Below are positions 26,166 through 36,618 of a stretch of 64,000 nucleotides of DNA, piece after piece. The position numbers and the translations under genes were made by a program. The notes beneath the pieces are model-generated. The model ran no database searches and was not told where the DNA came from. It saw only the letters and a program-made list of their open reading frames with translations. The stretch's first letter is position 1, and each line of letters starts with the position of its first letter. Source of the stretch: Theobroma cacao (taxonomy: Eukaryota > Streptophyta > Magnoliopsida > Malvales > Malvaceae); the NCBI RefSeq assembly GCF_000208745.1, contig NC_030855.1, positions 18,049,231 through 18,113,230 of the forward strand, in the 5' to 3' direction.

Positions 26166-28362
26166 TATTTCATTTGTTTAAAGACTTAATAATAAAAGTC
26201 AAAGTTCCCAATTGACTATAATTGAAGACTAATAATTTGGTTATAAAAGATGTAGTTTTATGTTTAGAAATTTTATTGAAAAAATATCAGGGCAAATTAT
26301 TAATGGGATAATCCAAATCATCAAACCTCTACAAACAGAGGTGGCAATTCCAATAAGGAACACAATAAAGGACAAAAAAGGATCACAATGATGTGTTGCA
26401 TTGTAGAAGATTTGTGCTCCACTCCCAAATGCTTAGTGATAGAGAGCAAGCTCCACCATAAAGATGTAAAATAATCATCAACTACTTCAATTTTAGAAAT
26501 TAGTAATAGCCAAAACTTTAATTATTTGTCCTTTTCTCTAAATTTTAACTTGGAATCCTTATCTATTTTTCTTTTCAAGTGTATATCAAAACATTGTATA
26601 TCTTTAGACTTTAAGGAAAGACAAAAATATCAAAAGATACAATTGACAAGAGATTTATGGATTGCCAACCATTTGTCGTTTATTCTCGTGGGGATCAAAT
26701 AATTAATGTCCATAATAATCGTATCCTAGCAATATTACAGTTGATGAGATTCTAATCTTACCTATATATAAGGTAGTGTATTATCCAATAAGACAAAAAT
26801 ACATAGATTGCTTGATGAGCAGTTGAAGGGTTCTTTTTTTTTTTTTTTTTCCTTTTGGTTCCCTTTCAATCAAATAATCAAAAGCCATGATATAGCATTA
26901 GCATCAAGCACAACCATTAAAATCTAGATTAACATTACAATTGCAATTAAAAATTATAGTGTAAATTTGACATTAGGTTTGTGGTCAACTTCAGCAATTA
27001 TATGATAAAATGTAGCTTCAATTTCAATAATAATAATTATAAAGTTTAGAATTTGTATAAATATAAACATGTTATTAAAATCCTCTCGATTATACACACA
27101 CGTATATATATTTAAAAAATAAGAGATGTCTTAATAGTTAGAATATGAGATTTTAATTTAAATATTATAAAGTTTAACTGTTAAGATGTATGAAATGAAA
27201 TTTATGAATTAGAATATAAATATTTATCATTTTGTATTAAAAAGTCCTGTGTATGTGACACATCTTCATAAATTAGTGAGATGCAAGTCTACTTCGTAAA
27301 CTATGATTTTAACGTGTGCACATTTAACTTTAATAAACATATAAAAATTATTTGTACAAATAAAAAAAGAGAGGTTAAAGAAAGAAGCCGGTGTAGTTCA
27401 CTGTAGCCTGAACGATTGCATTGAAAGGAAAGCAGGTGGAGCATGCGAGAAATGTAGTTGGCTTTTAGCTTGTTAAATGAAATTGCAATTATGTGCATGT
27501 AAAATGTAGCTTTATGCAACACGGGGTGCTGGGGATGTGGACATGCACTCATGGAAATCGTGATTTGGCTCAAAAGGGAAAGCTAGGTATTCAGTTAACC
27601 AATTCATTTAGGCGCATGCAAGACACGTATAAATCGTGCGCAAAAAAATTAATCAACTTCATATTCCCCTGCTCATGTTTGTAGATTCTTTGATAAGCAC
27701 AATCAAGTCGAGGTTCTTGATGAAAGTCTCGTCACTAGTGACAGCTAGTGTAGTGCAGCATAAAACGGTTGAAATTTAAGCATCAAATAAAAAATAAGGA
27801 TGGGAAGATTTCCATTATGCTTAATTCCATGTATATATTAGAAATCTTCCAAATCATTCCACTTTGGAAGGATTTTTATTTTATTATATATTTTTGTTTA
27901 ATGATAACTGAAATGGGTCCTGTGTTTTGAACCTCTCCGAACCCCTTATTTTTCATTCAAAAGATTGTATTACTCTCAACCTAAACTTAAAGTCCTCTCC
28001 AGCAGACCATAACGGCTCATGCCATAAACTGACGGTCGACTCCAAAGCGGAGAAGCAAGCTACTATACATGACAAAATGAAACATCCTTCTTTTTCCTTT
28101 TTTACAGTTACTAGAAGGTAAACGTAGGAGTTAGGATATCCTATCCTCCTTGGATAGGTCGCAATTTTAAAAGAAAAATGAAAGACTTACGAGTCAGGAG
28201 CCACCCGTAATTGAGAAGGATTATTCTTTAGGATAGTGACTACCAACAAAAATAATGTTTTGGAAAGTTGAGAGAGGGGACCAAATGAAAAGCCCAAATA
28301 GCCTCTAGAGGCCCAGCCCTATTGGTGATTGGGCTCAAAAGGGCAGCAATGTCTAAAGGCTC
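26166..28362. other. Intergenic, no gene seen
   Basis: AT-rich sequence with scattered T and A runs. No open frame with recognisable protein features and no clear repeat structure. Confidence 0.5.
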
Positions 28363-28366
28363 AAAA
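28363..28366 (-). terminator. RNA polymerase III terminator of tRNA-Lys
   Basis: The first TTTT on the minus strand, 16 nt beyond the tRNA 3' end. Confidence 0.7.
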
Positions 28367-28382
28367 GAGACAAAGCGAAAGA

Positions 28383-28455
28383 CGCCCACCGTGGGGCTCG
28401 AACCCACGACCACAAGGTTAAGAGCCTTGCGCTCTACCGACTGAGCTAGACGGGC
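28383..28455 (-). tRNA. tRNA-Lys (anticodon CTT)
   Basis: Read on the minus strand it starts GCCCGTCTAGCTCAGTCGG and folds as a complete cloverleaf. The acceptor stem GCCCGTC pairs with GGTGGGC (two G-T wobbles). The D arm is GCTC...GAGC, the anticodon stem CAAGG/CCTTG holds loop CTCTTAA with anticodon CTT (codon AAG), and the T arm GTGGG-TTCGAGC-CCCAC is intact. The discriminator is G. No intron. A- and B-box promoter sequences are intact and a T4 terminator follows, so it should be functional. Confidence 0.97.
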
Positions 28456-29640
28456 AGCGGATGACGTTGAGGTGCTGGGTATTCATCCTAAAGTTTACTT
28501 CCAAAATGACCGATTCTGGATTTCTAGTTCTAACACTTCTGCTATTGACTTGAAAAACTTCACTTATGATTCATAAATCTTTGCTTTCTACCTTATTCGT
28601 TTTCTCAGCATATGTTGATGAAGTATGCGACAGGTGCATTTAATTGATAAGATTACTACTTACTACTCCTAAGACAAAGTAAAATTACATTAAATATAAA
28701 GAGCAATGAATATTTTTAAAATTTGAAAATTCAATTATTATAAATAACAAAAAACACAAATTTACTTTTATATGAAGCCACTATGCATGGATAAGAATAA
28801 ATGTTACTCTTTAATCTTTTGCTTTGTTTTAATTGAAAAATAAAAGAATAAAGAGAGAAGGAAAGAGGTCAAAAGGGGAGGAGAGGATGAAGGAAAAATA
28901 GAAAAATCAATGATAAGTGGACTTGAAGAGGGAGAGCACCGGATGCTCAGGTATAGCAAGACAATATACCCTAAAGCTAGAATTCATTCCACATGGGGAA
29001 TAATCAATTGGTCTTTTGTATTAAACTTTAATTTTATATTTTTCCCCATAAGGTCGCTTTGCTAACCTTCTAAAGTTGTTCCTTGCAAAGGCCAATATGC
29101 AAATATAACAACAGCATAAGAGAGCTGATGGCATTGTGCCGATATCCATTTTAGAAGAAGAACCCATGTTTCCCAACAAACTTCCAAGAGCCACAGGCCC
29201 TTTCTTTGGGTCTTGGTATTGATTACAATCCTCCCTTGAGCACATGGACCGTAATGTACTATGATATGTGTTAGATAGCTGAAAGCCCAACCAATCTTCT
29301 GCATACTTGCTATACTTTATTTTGTAGTTTGGGCTTTGGCAACCCAAAATAAAGGAATTCTCCAAAAAAAAAATTGAATTTTTTTTATAGCACAACAACT
29401 TTTTTATTCATTTTCTTTTTTTTTTATAAAAGAAAAGTACTAAATAACTAATTATATCATTCTAGGTCGTCATGAAACGCCTAGCATGATTGTCAAAAGA
29501 TAAAAACTAATATAAAATAGTAGAAAATCAAAGATATGTAAACCAAATTATAAGCTTTTATTGTACGTGATTATCCAATCAGCATATTAATTGGCTTAAC
29601 GATGAACATGAATTAGAAAATAATTCCAATCTTTTTGGAG
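28456..29640. other. Intergenic, one unassigned open frame
   Basis: Mostly AT-rich. A 125-codon open frame on the minus strand (29021-29398), with several Cys and a KRPYGEKYKIKV end, does not match any family I recognise and has a long T/A tract upstream. I do not call it a gene. Confidence 0.4.
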
Positions 29641-29647
29641 TAAGTCC

Positions 29648-29886
29648 TTAAATACATCTGATGAGACGAGCATTCAAACCCAAGATGAAATATTGATTTG
29701 ATAGTTTTTGGATGGCAATCACTGAGTCAGTTTCAACCTGAATCTTCTTAAAGCCCCTGTTCCAACACAATTGAAGACCCCAATATATGGCCCAAAGTTC
29801 TGCACTAACAGAAAAAGAGTTACCTATTTTATACGTAAACCCCAAGATCCAATTTCCATTTGCATCTCTAACCACGCCTTTGACAA
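29648..29886 (-). pseudogene. RNase H-like domain remnant of a retrotransposon
   Basis: The minus-strand reading GVVRDANGNWILGF...SVSAELWAIYWGLQLCWNRGFKKIQVETDS matches the reverse-transcriptase-like RNase H domain (RVT_3) common in plant LINE-type ORF2 proteins. The acidic triad is visible: D of VRDANG, E of SAELWAI, D of VETDS. The frame is cut at both ends after about 78 codons with no upstream reverse transcriptase, so it is a fragment. Confidence 0.75.
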
Positions 29887-29959
29887 CTTAATGTCCCTAC
29901 ATTTTCTCGACCTCCTAATCGAATTTTTATTAAAAAATTATTTATAACCATCAAATTAA

Positions 29960-30315
29960 TAAGGTATAATATTTAAAAAAGCTCTTAAATTATTTTAAAA
30001 AATTTAAATAAGTTTGTAGTTTTTTATTACGTTCAATTAAGCACATATATTTTTATTTTGAGCTAAATAAATTCTTATAACTAATGGTTAGCTAATTATT
30101 ATTAGTCAAAACAATACTTGTCATTTTATATCATGTGGTGTAAATGTAGCATATTGACATATCACAATAAACGATATCTTAGCATATTAATTTAGCATGA
30201 TGATATGACCATATGACATTTTTACCTTCTACATCATTACCACGTGAGCATAAACAAATAAATGACAATTTGACTAATGATAATTAATTCACTATTAATT
30301 TTAAAAGATTAATTA
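29960..30315. mobile_element. Inverted-repeat element, family A copy 3, right arm truncated
   Basis: The left arm is nearly complete (ttaaataagtttgtag...ttattacgttcaattaagc...gagctaaataaattcttataactaatgg). The centre has 'atgatatgaccatatgac' and 'accacgtgagc'. The right arm stops after about 40 bp (gacaatttgactaatgataattaattc). Non-coding. Confidence 0.65.
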
Positions 30316-30393
30316 TGCAATTAATCTTTACTCTTTATAAAAAAATGTGGATTTATAGTACCTATGTAACAATTTGTATAAACTGAGTCTTTA

Positions 30394-33342
30394 TGTCACG
30401 ACCCGGCACTTCCCTTGAGCCCGTGACAACCGCTGCGACGTCCCAATAGACATTCGTTACCCGGAGTGCCAATTGGAATCCCGCAAGGCTTTAGTACCAT
30501 TTTTCTCATCTCCCATGTGAGTAATCATCGTCAAACCTCGTTTTTAAAGAATTTTAAGCTTTTTCCCTTTCAAAACAGTAGAAAAATAATTTTCGCCTCA
30601 CAAGGGCGTTTTCGTCATTTTTCTTCGAAATTTTTCAAACCTGACTAAAAATGTAGTAGATGAGTGAAAAACATATATTTCATGATTTAAAATAAATTTT
30701 AGTGCTTAAAATATTTATTAAAAATGATATTGCAACTATTTGAATAAAATAAAAATATTCAAAAAAATATTTTAATTTCTTGTAAAACAATATTTATAGA
30801 GTCATCGGTATATAATTTTTGTAATGTAAAAGCTAAATAAATTCATATGTACTATAATACAGATAACCAGGATATAAAATTTACTTTACAGTGACTCGTG
30901 GGCCCACAAGGAACAAAAGTGCACAAAGACAGTAAACCTACAGTTTTTGGAGTAGTAAAGTCGACTATAATCCTTGGTGATATCTGCTATCCACAGGCTA
31001 CCTCGAGCCTAAAATGGTTGAAAAGGAGGGTAATGAGATTATAAAATCTTAGTGAGTAAACAGATACCATCTAAACCATTTAAAATCGAATAAATTGAGA
31101 CAATTAAAATAAGTCATCATACTGTAATTTCATTACCTTTCAACTCATTTCAACCAAATAAAATCAATTCATATAAATCGAGTAATCAACATGGCTTATG
31201 AATTTCTTAAAACTTAGCTCATGCCAAAAATTATTCTCATACTCAGTTATCAGGGACACCTTGGCCGAGGGCTATCCCAAACCGAGTCCGTCAAGGCTAT
31301 TAAAAAGTTATGTACGCATAAATCATGTTTTTATTTAGAAAACACAGCTGTTCCTTGGCGTTGGCTGAGTTCCCCCTCACGTGGTGGTTTAGTGTGAAGT
31401 GAACTCTAAGGTCATACCTCGGGAGTTACTCTACTCGTCTTTCTAATTGAGGTAAAATATATCGAGATTTCGTACCCCTCTAATAGACTGATCCACAGAA
31501 AACCCACTCCCTACAGCAGGTTAAACATACCATACAATAAATTTTTGACAGCATGACATGACTAATATAATACTATCCAGCTTGTAAATGTAAAACAGGA
31601 CAATTCATACAATTCACCAAAAACACAATCAGCCAGTCATACCAACACATTAACATAAGCCATCAATTCAGATCATAAATTTACAACAAATCAGACGTCT
31701 CCATTTACTCTATTTTCAAAATCATCATTCAATCTCAAGACAATTTATAAAATCTTTTCATTTAAACACATTTTGTTTATAAACATAAAGGTTTACTATT
31801 TAAACTCATTTTCCATAAAATCATAAAATCGGATAAAAACCACTTTAGATAATTAAGACGATAGTAAGGTTACTCACCATACTAGGAGTTCGATATACTC
31901 TTATTTTCGGGTCTTCGGGCACAATCTCTTTACCCTTGTTAGAGGGCTCACCACCTATACATCATACGTGACACGAATTTCAATAAATTGTGTTAATTTA
32001 TTATGAACTCTTTCAGGCTCTATAAATCTATATGAATGCACGAAATGTGATGCAAAATGTCCGAATAGTCGTTTAAATACGGTATTCGACCTAATTCGCA
32101 CTATTCTCGGTGTAATTGGCTAAAACCTCCAATTTAACTCCAAATCAATTTCTTTCACTTTCTACACTTCAATTATACTTAAAATACCTCAATGACTGTG
32201 AATATGTTTCAATTTATCAGTCCGAATCATAAATCGCACATGTCTATATATTAGGTAAAAATTCAAATTTTCATGCCAAAATTTTTCATTAAATTTCTAG
32301 CCTCACCAATCATTACATACCATCAAAATATCATGAAATATCATCAATTTCAGCTTCAATATCCTCCATAGAAAATTCGGCCTCTTGTGGGTTTGTGAAG
32401 AACAAAGTGATTCCTTGCTAGATTTTCATACTTTCCATTACCAAACAACCAAAAACACTTAATTAGCTTGAAATCTAGCAAAATCAATGCTCAAAACCTC
32501 TCCTCTCAAATTCGGCCAGCATGGGTTCATCATGCAAACTTGAGTTCTAAGCATGGAAAATGAAAAAGAAAGCATGGGTAGTGTAAATCACAAGATAAAA
32601 TCACAAAATTTTACCTTTATTAGCTTAATCCCTTGAAATCTCACACTTTTTCTTCAATTTTCTCACCTAGGGTTTGTGTTCTTTCCTTTCCTCTTCACTT
32701 CATTCTTTGGCCGGCCATATGGGTGAGATTAAGAGAGTTTTAAATAGATTTTACAAGAAAATTCTAGAATAATCCAAGCTTGACATATGGCATGTTTACA
32801 TTGGTCCATTTTTAAAACTTTAAAAATTTAAACTTTTTATCTCCACCATATATATTTTCTCACTTATCCATAACATAAAAGTCAATGGATGAATTCTATG
32901 AGCATGACAAGTGTTAGGTGTGTAAAATTACAAATTTACCGCTATGATGGCGAAATTACCATTTTACCCCTATGCTCCAAAAAATACCGAGATTACAATT
33001 TTTCACTTCTCAACCTCAAATCATACTCCAATAAGTCAAATGTGATCAAAATCTTTCAAAAAAATTTCCATTTTGTCTTCGAGTGGCAAAATTACCATTT
33101 TACCCCTAGATAGTGAAATTTCTAGTTTTACTCCAAATTGATCTTCGAACCCTAAATCACCATTTTAAATCATTCATGGACTGTAAAATTTTTCAATTTC
33201 ACCCTAAAATCTCTATTTGTTCTAGTTCAAGTTTTAAATTAACTTTGTTGTACCTCTAGGTACGATACCGATTTTTGTAAATTTTTTCGAGACTCTCCTA
33301 GCATGCAAACATACTATCCATCACATGTCTGTCATGACATCA
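30394..33342 (-). mobile_element. Solo LTR, about 2.95 kb, minus orientation
   Basis: On the minus strand it begins TGATGTCATGACAG (33342) and ends GGGTCGTGACA (30394), giving TG...CA ends. A TATA-like ctatttaaaactctc (minus strand, about 32735-32750) lies mid-element, followed by sequence that could be R/U5. No internal coding region and no second LTR within reach are seen. A CTTTA copy precedes the left end (30389-30393) and another lies at 33345-33349, two bases beyond the expected right end, so the target duplication is suggestive only. The block includes 'cctcacgtggtggtttagtg', typical of long plant LTRs as I recall them. Confidence 0.7.
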
Positions 33343-34133
33343 GGCTTTACACTTTATACTTTTCAATTTGTTAATTTTAGTACGAACCTGAACACTGTTA
33401 ATTTTTTACCATTAAGTATGTTAATACGACATCATTAATCAAGTTAGCATAACATTAATTAAGATGCTGTCACATTTTTTGCTAACATGACATTAACTAT
33501 ATGTTGACATGGTATTCATCGTGCTAACATGGCATTAATTGGACGAACAATAGATTATGCTAACATGGTACTTGTTAACGTGATCAAAAATTCTTATGTG
33601 ACATTTGTTGACATAACTATCAATGGACAAAACAAAAGAGAAATTGAGCTTTAACACCTTGATTTTTTGAAATTCTCATTTTGATCAGTAAATTTTAATT
33701 TGTCTTAATTAAATATTAAAGTTTGTCAAGGATACTAAATATAGCCACTAACATATTCTTGCTCTTGTTTAATCAAGTGACTAAAAAAATCACATGATTG
33801 TCACATTAATTAAAATTCATGTCAATTTTTTAAAAATTTTCCTCCTTGCCTGACCATCATTAGTTGGAATATTTTTCCATTTAGGAGAGAGTTATCATAG
33901 TTAATAGGATATTTTGGGAGTGGAATAAAAAAATAATTTGAATTTTGATTGATGTGGCAATTTATATAACAACCACATCATTTTTCCGTCAATTAATTGA
34001 ATGGTCAAATTTGATATGCTTGAGAAATTTTGATAACCTTATCTTGATAAATGAAAGTTTATTAATCAAAATGAAAATTTATGAAAGTTCAATGGGAATA
34101 ATCGGTCAAATTATTCAATCAGTTCTTATAATT
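33343..34133. repeat. Repeat-rich AT DNA with a loose 'gctaacatgrcattaa' repeat
   Basis: Between about 33440 and 33590 the word gctaacatgg/acattaa recurs four to five times at irregular 30-50 bp spacing (also as 'ttagcataacattaa' and 'gttgacatggtattc'). This looks like a decayed minisatellite or element centre. The flank reads continuously across the solo LTR when the LTR is removed. Confidence 0.5.
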
Positions 34134-34700
34134 TACCAAAAAAGTGGGTTAAAATGTACTCTCTTGAGAACTTCTCTTCATTGGGTTCTTAATTTGGCTT
34201 TCGCTTTTATAATCAAATGATTTGTTGTTATTTTGTGGATTTAGGTTTTGGGTTACGTTGCTTTGATTTAAAATTTTTGTGGGGAATGGAGATAGCTTTG
34301 AAGTGACGTAGCTTAAAAAATGAGTAAAATACACTAACACATTTAAGTTTTAATTATAATTTCACATGAGTTCATTAATTTTCAAAATATACAATCTATT
34401 TTCAAAAAAGTGGATTAAAATGTTTACCAAAAAAGTGGGTTAAAATGTACTCTCTTGAGAACTTCTCTTCATTGGGTTCTTAATTTCGCTTTCGCTTTTA
34501 TAATCAAATGATTTTTTGTTATTTTGTGGATTCAAGTTTTGGATTACTTTGTTTTGATTTAAAATTTTTGTGGGGAATGGAGATAGCCTTGAAGTGACTA
34601 AGCTTAAAAAATGAGTAAAACAGACTAACACTTTTAAGTTTGAATCATAATTTCACATTAATTCATTAATTTTCAAAATATATAATTTGTTCCAAAAGAA
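34134..34700. repeat. Tandem duplication, unit about 291 bp, two copies
   Basis: Copy 1 is 34134-34424 and copy 2 is 34425 to about 34700. Both start taccaaaaaagtgggttaaa and contain ctctcttgagaacttctcttc, aatttttgtggggaatggag and aaaaaatgagtaaaa. They differ by scattered substitutions (about 5-8% by eye), so the duplication is moderately old. Each copy encodes the same short minus-strand frame (about 63 codons), which I regard as incidental. Confidence 0.85.
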
Positions 34701-35359
34701 TATCTTAAGTCAAGTAATTAGTTAATTATTAATATTTTTGTTAATTTGATGAAGTAGTAATATTGAAATGATAATTTTATTGTTAATTAATTCTAAAAAT
34801 TATCAAATTTTTAAAAAAGAAAAAAAACCTTTACCTTACCTCCATTCGATCGACCACCTATAATCAGATTTGGTTGAAGAGGGCTAAATCTGGCCTGATC
34901 GTACTCTTTTAGGGAGCACCACGCTAGGGAGCACTTGATCATGCTCCCAAGATCTAGTGCTCCATTGGGCTGGTTGGCCAAAATAAGGGAGCATGGCAGG
35001 CACGTCTGAAAGAAAAGAAAGAGTGAAAAAAAATGACCTTGTAGATATTTTATATTTAAATATTAATATTGTTTACACTTTTGGAGAAGAGTATTTATTT
35101 AAAAAATTATTGCACTCATGTGTAACTATGATCAAAAGTTAAAAGGATTAATATATTTTACTCTTAAAAATTTGATGTGAATTTTTAACTATGTCAACAC
35201 ACTTAATTGAAGAAAATTGACACCTTTAACAATTGAATTAACATTTATAATTTATAAAAGTAAAAAGAGTCAATTTGTATAAATTATTGTAAATGGACTA
35301 AATTCACTTTTTTAGTAAAGTATAAAAATTAATTACATAATTTGACTGAATTACTTTAG
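34701..35359. other. AT-rich intergenic with a clustered GGGAGCA motif
   Basis: At 34912-35003 the motif GGGAGCA/TGCTCCC occurs five times in both orientations (agggagcaccacg, tagggagcacttg, atgctcccaag, gtgctccat, agggagcatgg), allowing local hairpins. Nothing else is seen. Confidence 0.5.
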
Positions 35360-35815
35360 ACATAATACTTTAAAAAACTTCTGAATTATTCAAAAAAATT
35401 CAAATATACTCTTATTTTTCTATTGCATTCAATTAAGCTATTGTACTTTTATCTTGAGTTAAATAAATTCTCATGACTAACAGTTTATTAGAAGTCATTA
35501 ATCTAAATATTATTTGTTATTTTATACTTATGTGTTGTTGACATGACATTTATTAGGAGGATTAAAATGACATATGATTAGTTATCATGCTATACAAGTA
35601 TGTCATGTCACCATCGATTATAATATGTCAATATATCCCGTGACATAAAAATAATATGTGACATTTTGATTAATAATAATTAATCAATAATTAGTTATAA
35701 AAATTTATTTAATTTAAAATAAAAATATAAGAGTTTGAACTAAATGGAATATAATTAAAAATAAAAACTTATTTAAAATTTTCTAAACAGATAAGAAAAT
35801 TTTTTAGATATTATT
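35360..35815. mobile_element. Inverted-repeat element, family A copy 4 (MITE-like)
   Basis: Starts cataatactttaaaaaacttctgaa and ends ttttagatattattatt. About 140-bp imperfect inverted arms share 'ctattgcattcaattaagc' and 'gagttaaataaattctcatgac' with the other copies. The centre has 'tgacatgacatttat' and 'gtcatgtcacc'. Non-coding. Confidence 0.7.
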
Positions 35816-36571
35816 ATTTCATTAAATTAATTTACTCTTAAATTTAAAAACAAAATAATTTACTCCGAAATCCGAATACCATCTTCCCACGTCATTCTGG
35901 TCTTTCAGGCCTTAAAAGTTCTCAATCCAACGATGCACATTTAGTCAGCCTCACCAAAATAACAGTAAACACGCATGCACATCACCATTACCCAACTCAT
36001 AAAAATAAATTAAAAAAAAAAAGAAAAAAGGGGGAAGTAACTAGTAAGCGGCCCATCCCGTAAAACTCCCAAGTCCCAACTCCTTTGGGTAATTTTCGTC
36101 TCGTTCCAATTCTAACGATTCAATGAAAAAAACGGAACCCAAATCAGCGTGGAATACATCTCCATCAACGGCGTTCGTTCTCCCACGTAATACACACTAT
36201 TTTCATCTTATTTTGTTGCCCCGTAGCTATTTATACACGTATGAAAAATTATTAAAAAAAAAGAAAAACTGGAAAGCCCTTTACTTTACTTTCTTGAGTA
36301 CAGAACAGATCTCCAAACTTTCACAATCATCGAATCTCCAATATTTCTTTCTTTCTTCGATTAGTCGATTTTCTCTCCGTTCGGTGCTTTTTCTCCGATT
36401 GGTTCTTTTATCTAATACGTGATAATAATAATTATAAATTCCTCAGCGCTTTTCTTTTCTTCTCTTGTTTTGTAATTTGGGGTATCGTTGAGCTATTGTT
36501 TGGAGGAGAAGAGACGACGAGGAGATAGGGACAGAAAGGTAAATTCAATCTTTGGGCGTTTTTTCTTGGTG

Positions 36572-36618
36572 ATGAGAATCGAAGGAGAAGAAGAATGAAC
36601 GATGCCGGTACTGCGTAG
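36572..36618 (+). promoter_or_regulatory. Two overlapping uORFs at the kinase start codon
   Basis: uORF1 is 36572-36598 (MRIEGEEE, stop). uORF2 is 36595-36618 (MNDAGTA, stop), whose ATG overlaps uORF1's stop (ATGA) and whose body spans the kinase ATG at 36602 in another frame. Ribosomes using uORF2 would bypass the main start, so it may lower kinase translation. This depends on the true transcription start, which is unknown. Confidence 0.5.

Noticed and set aside
29021..29398. 125-codon minus-strand frame near the RNase H remnant
   Set aside because: No recognisable domain and no continuity with the retrotransposon frame.
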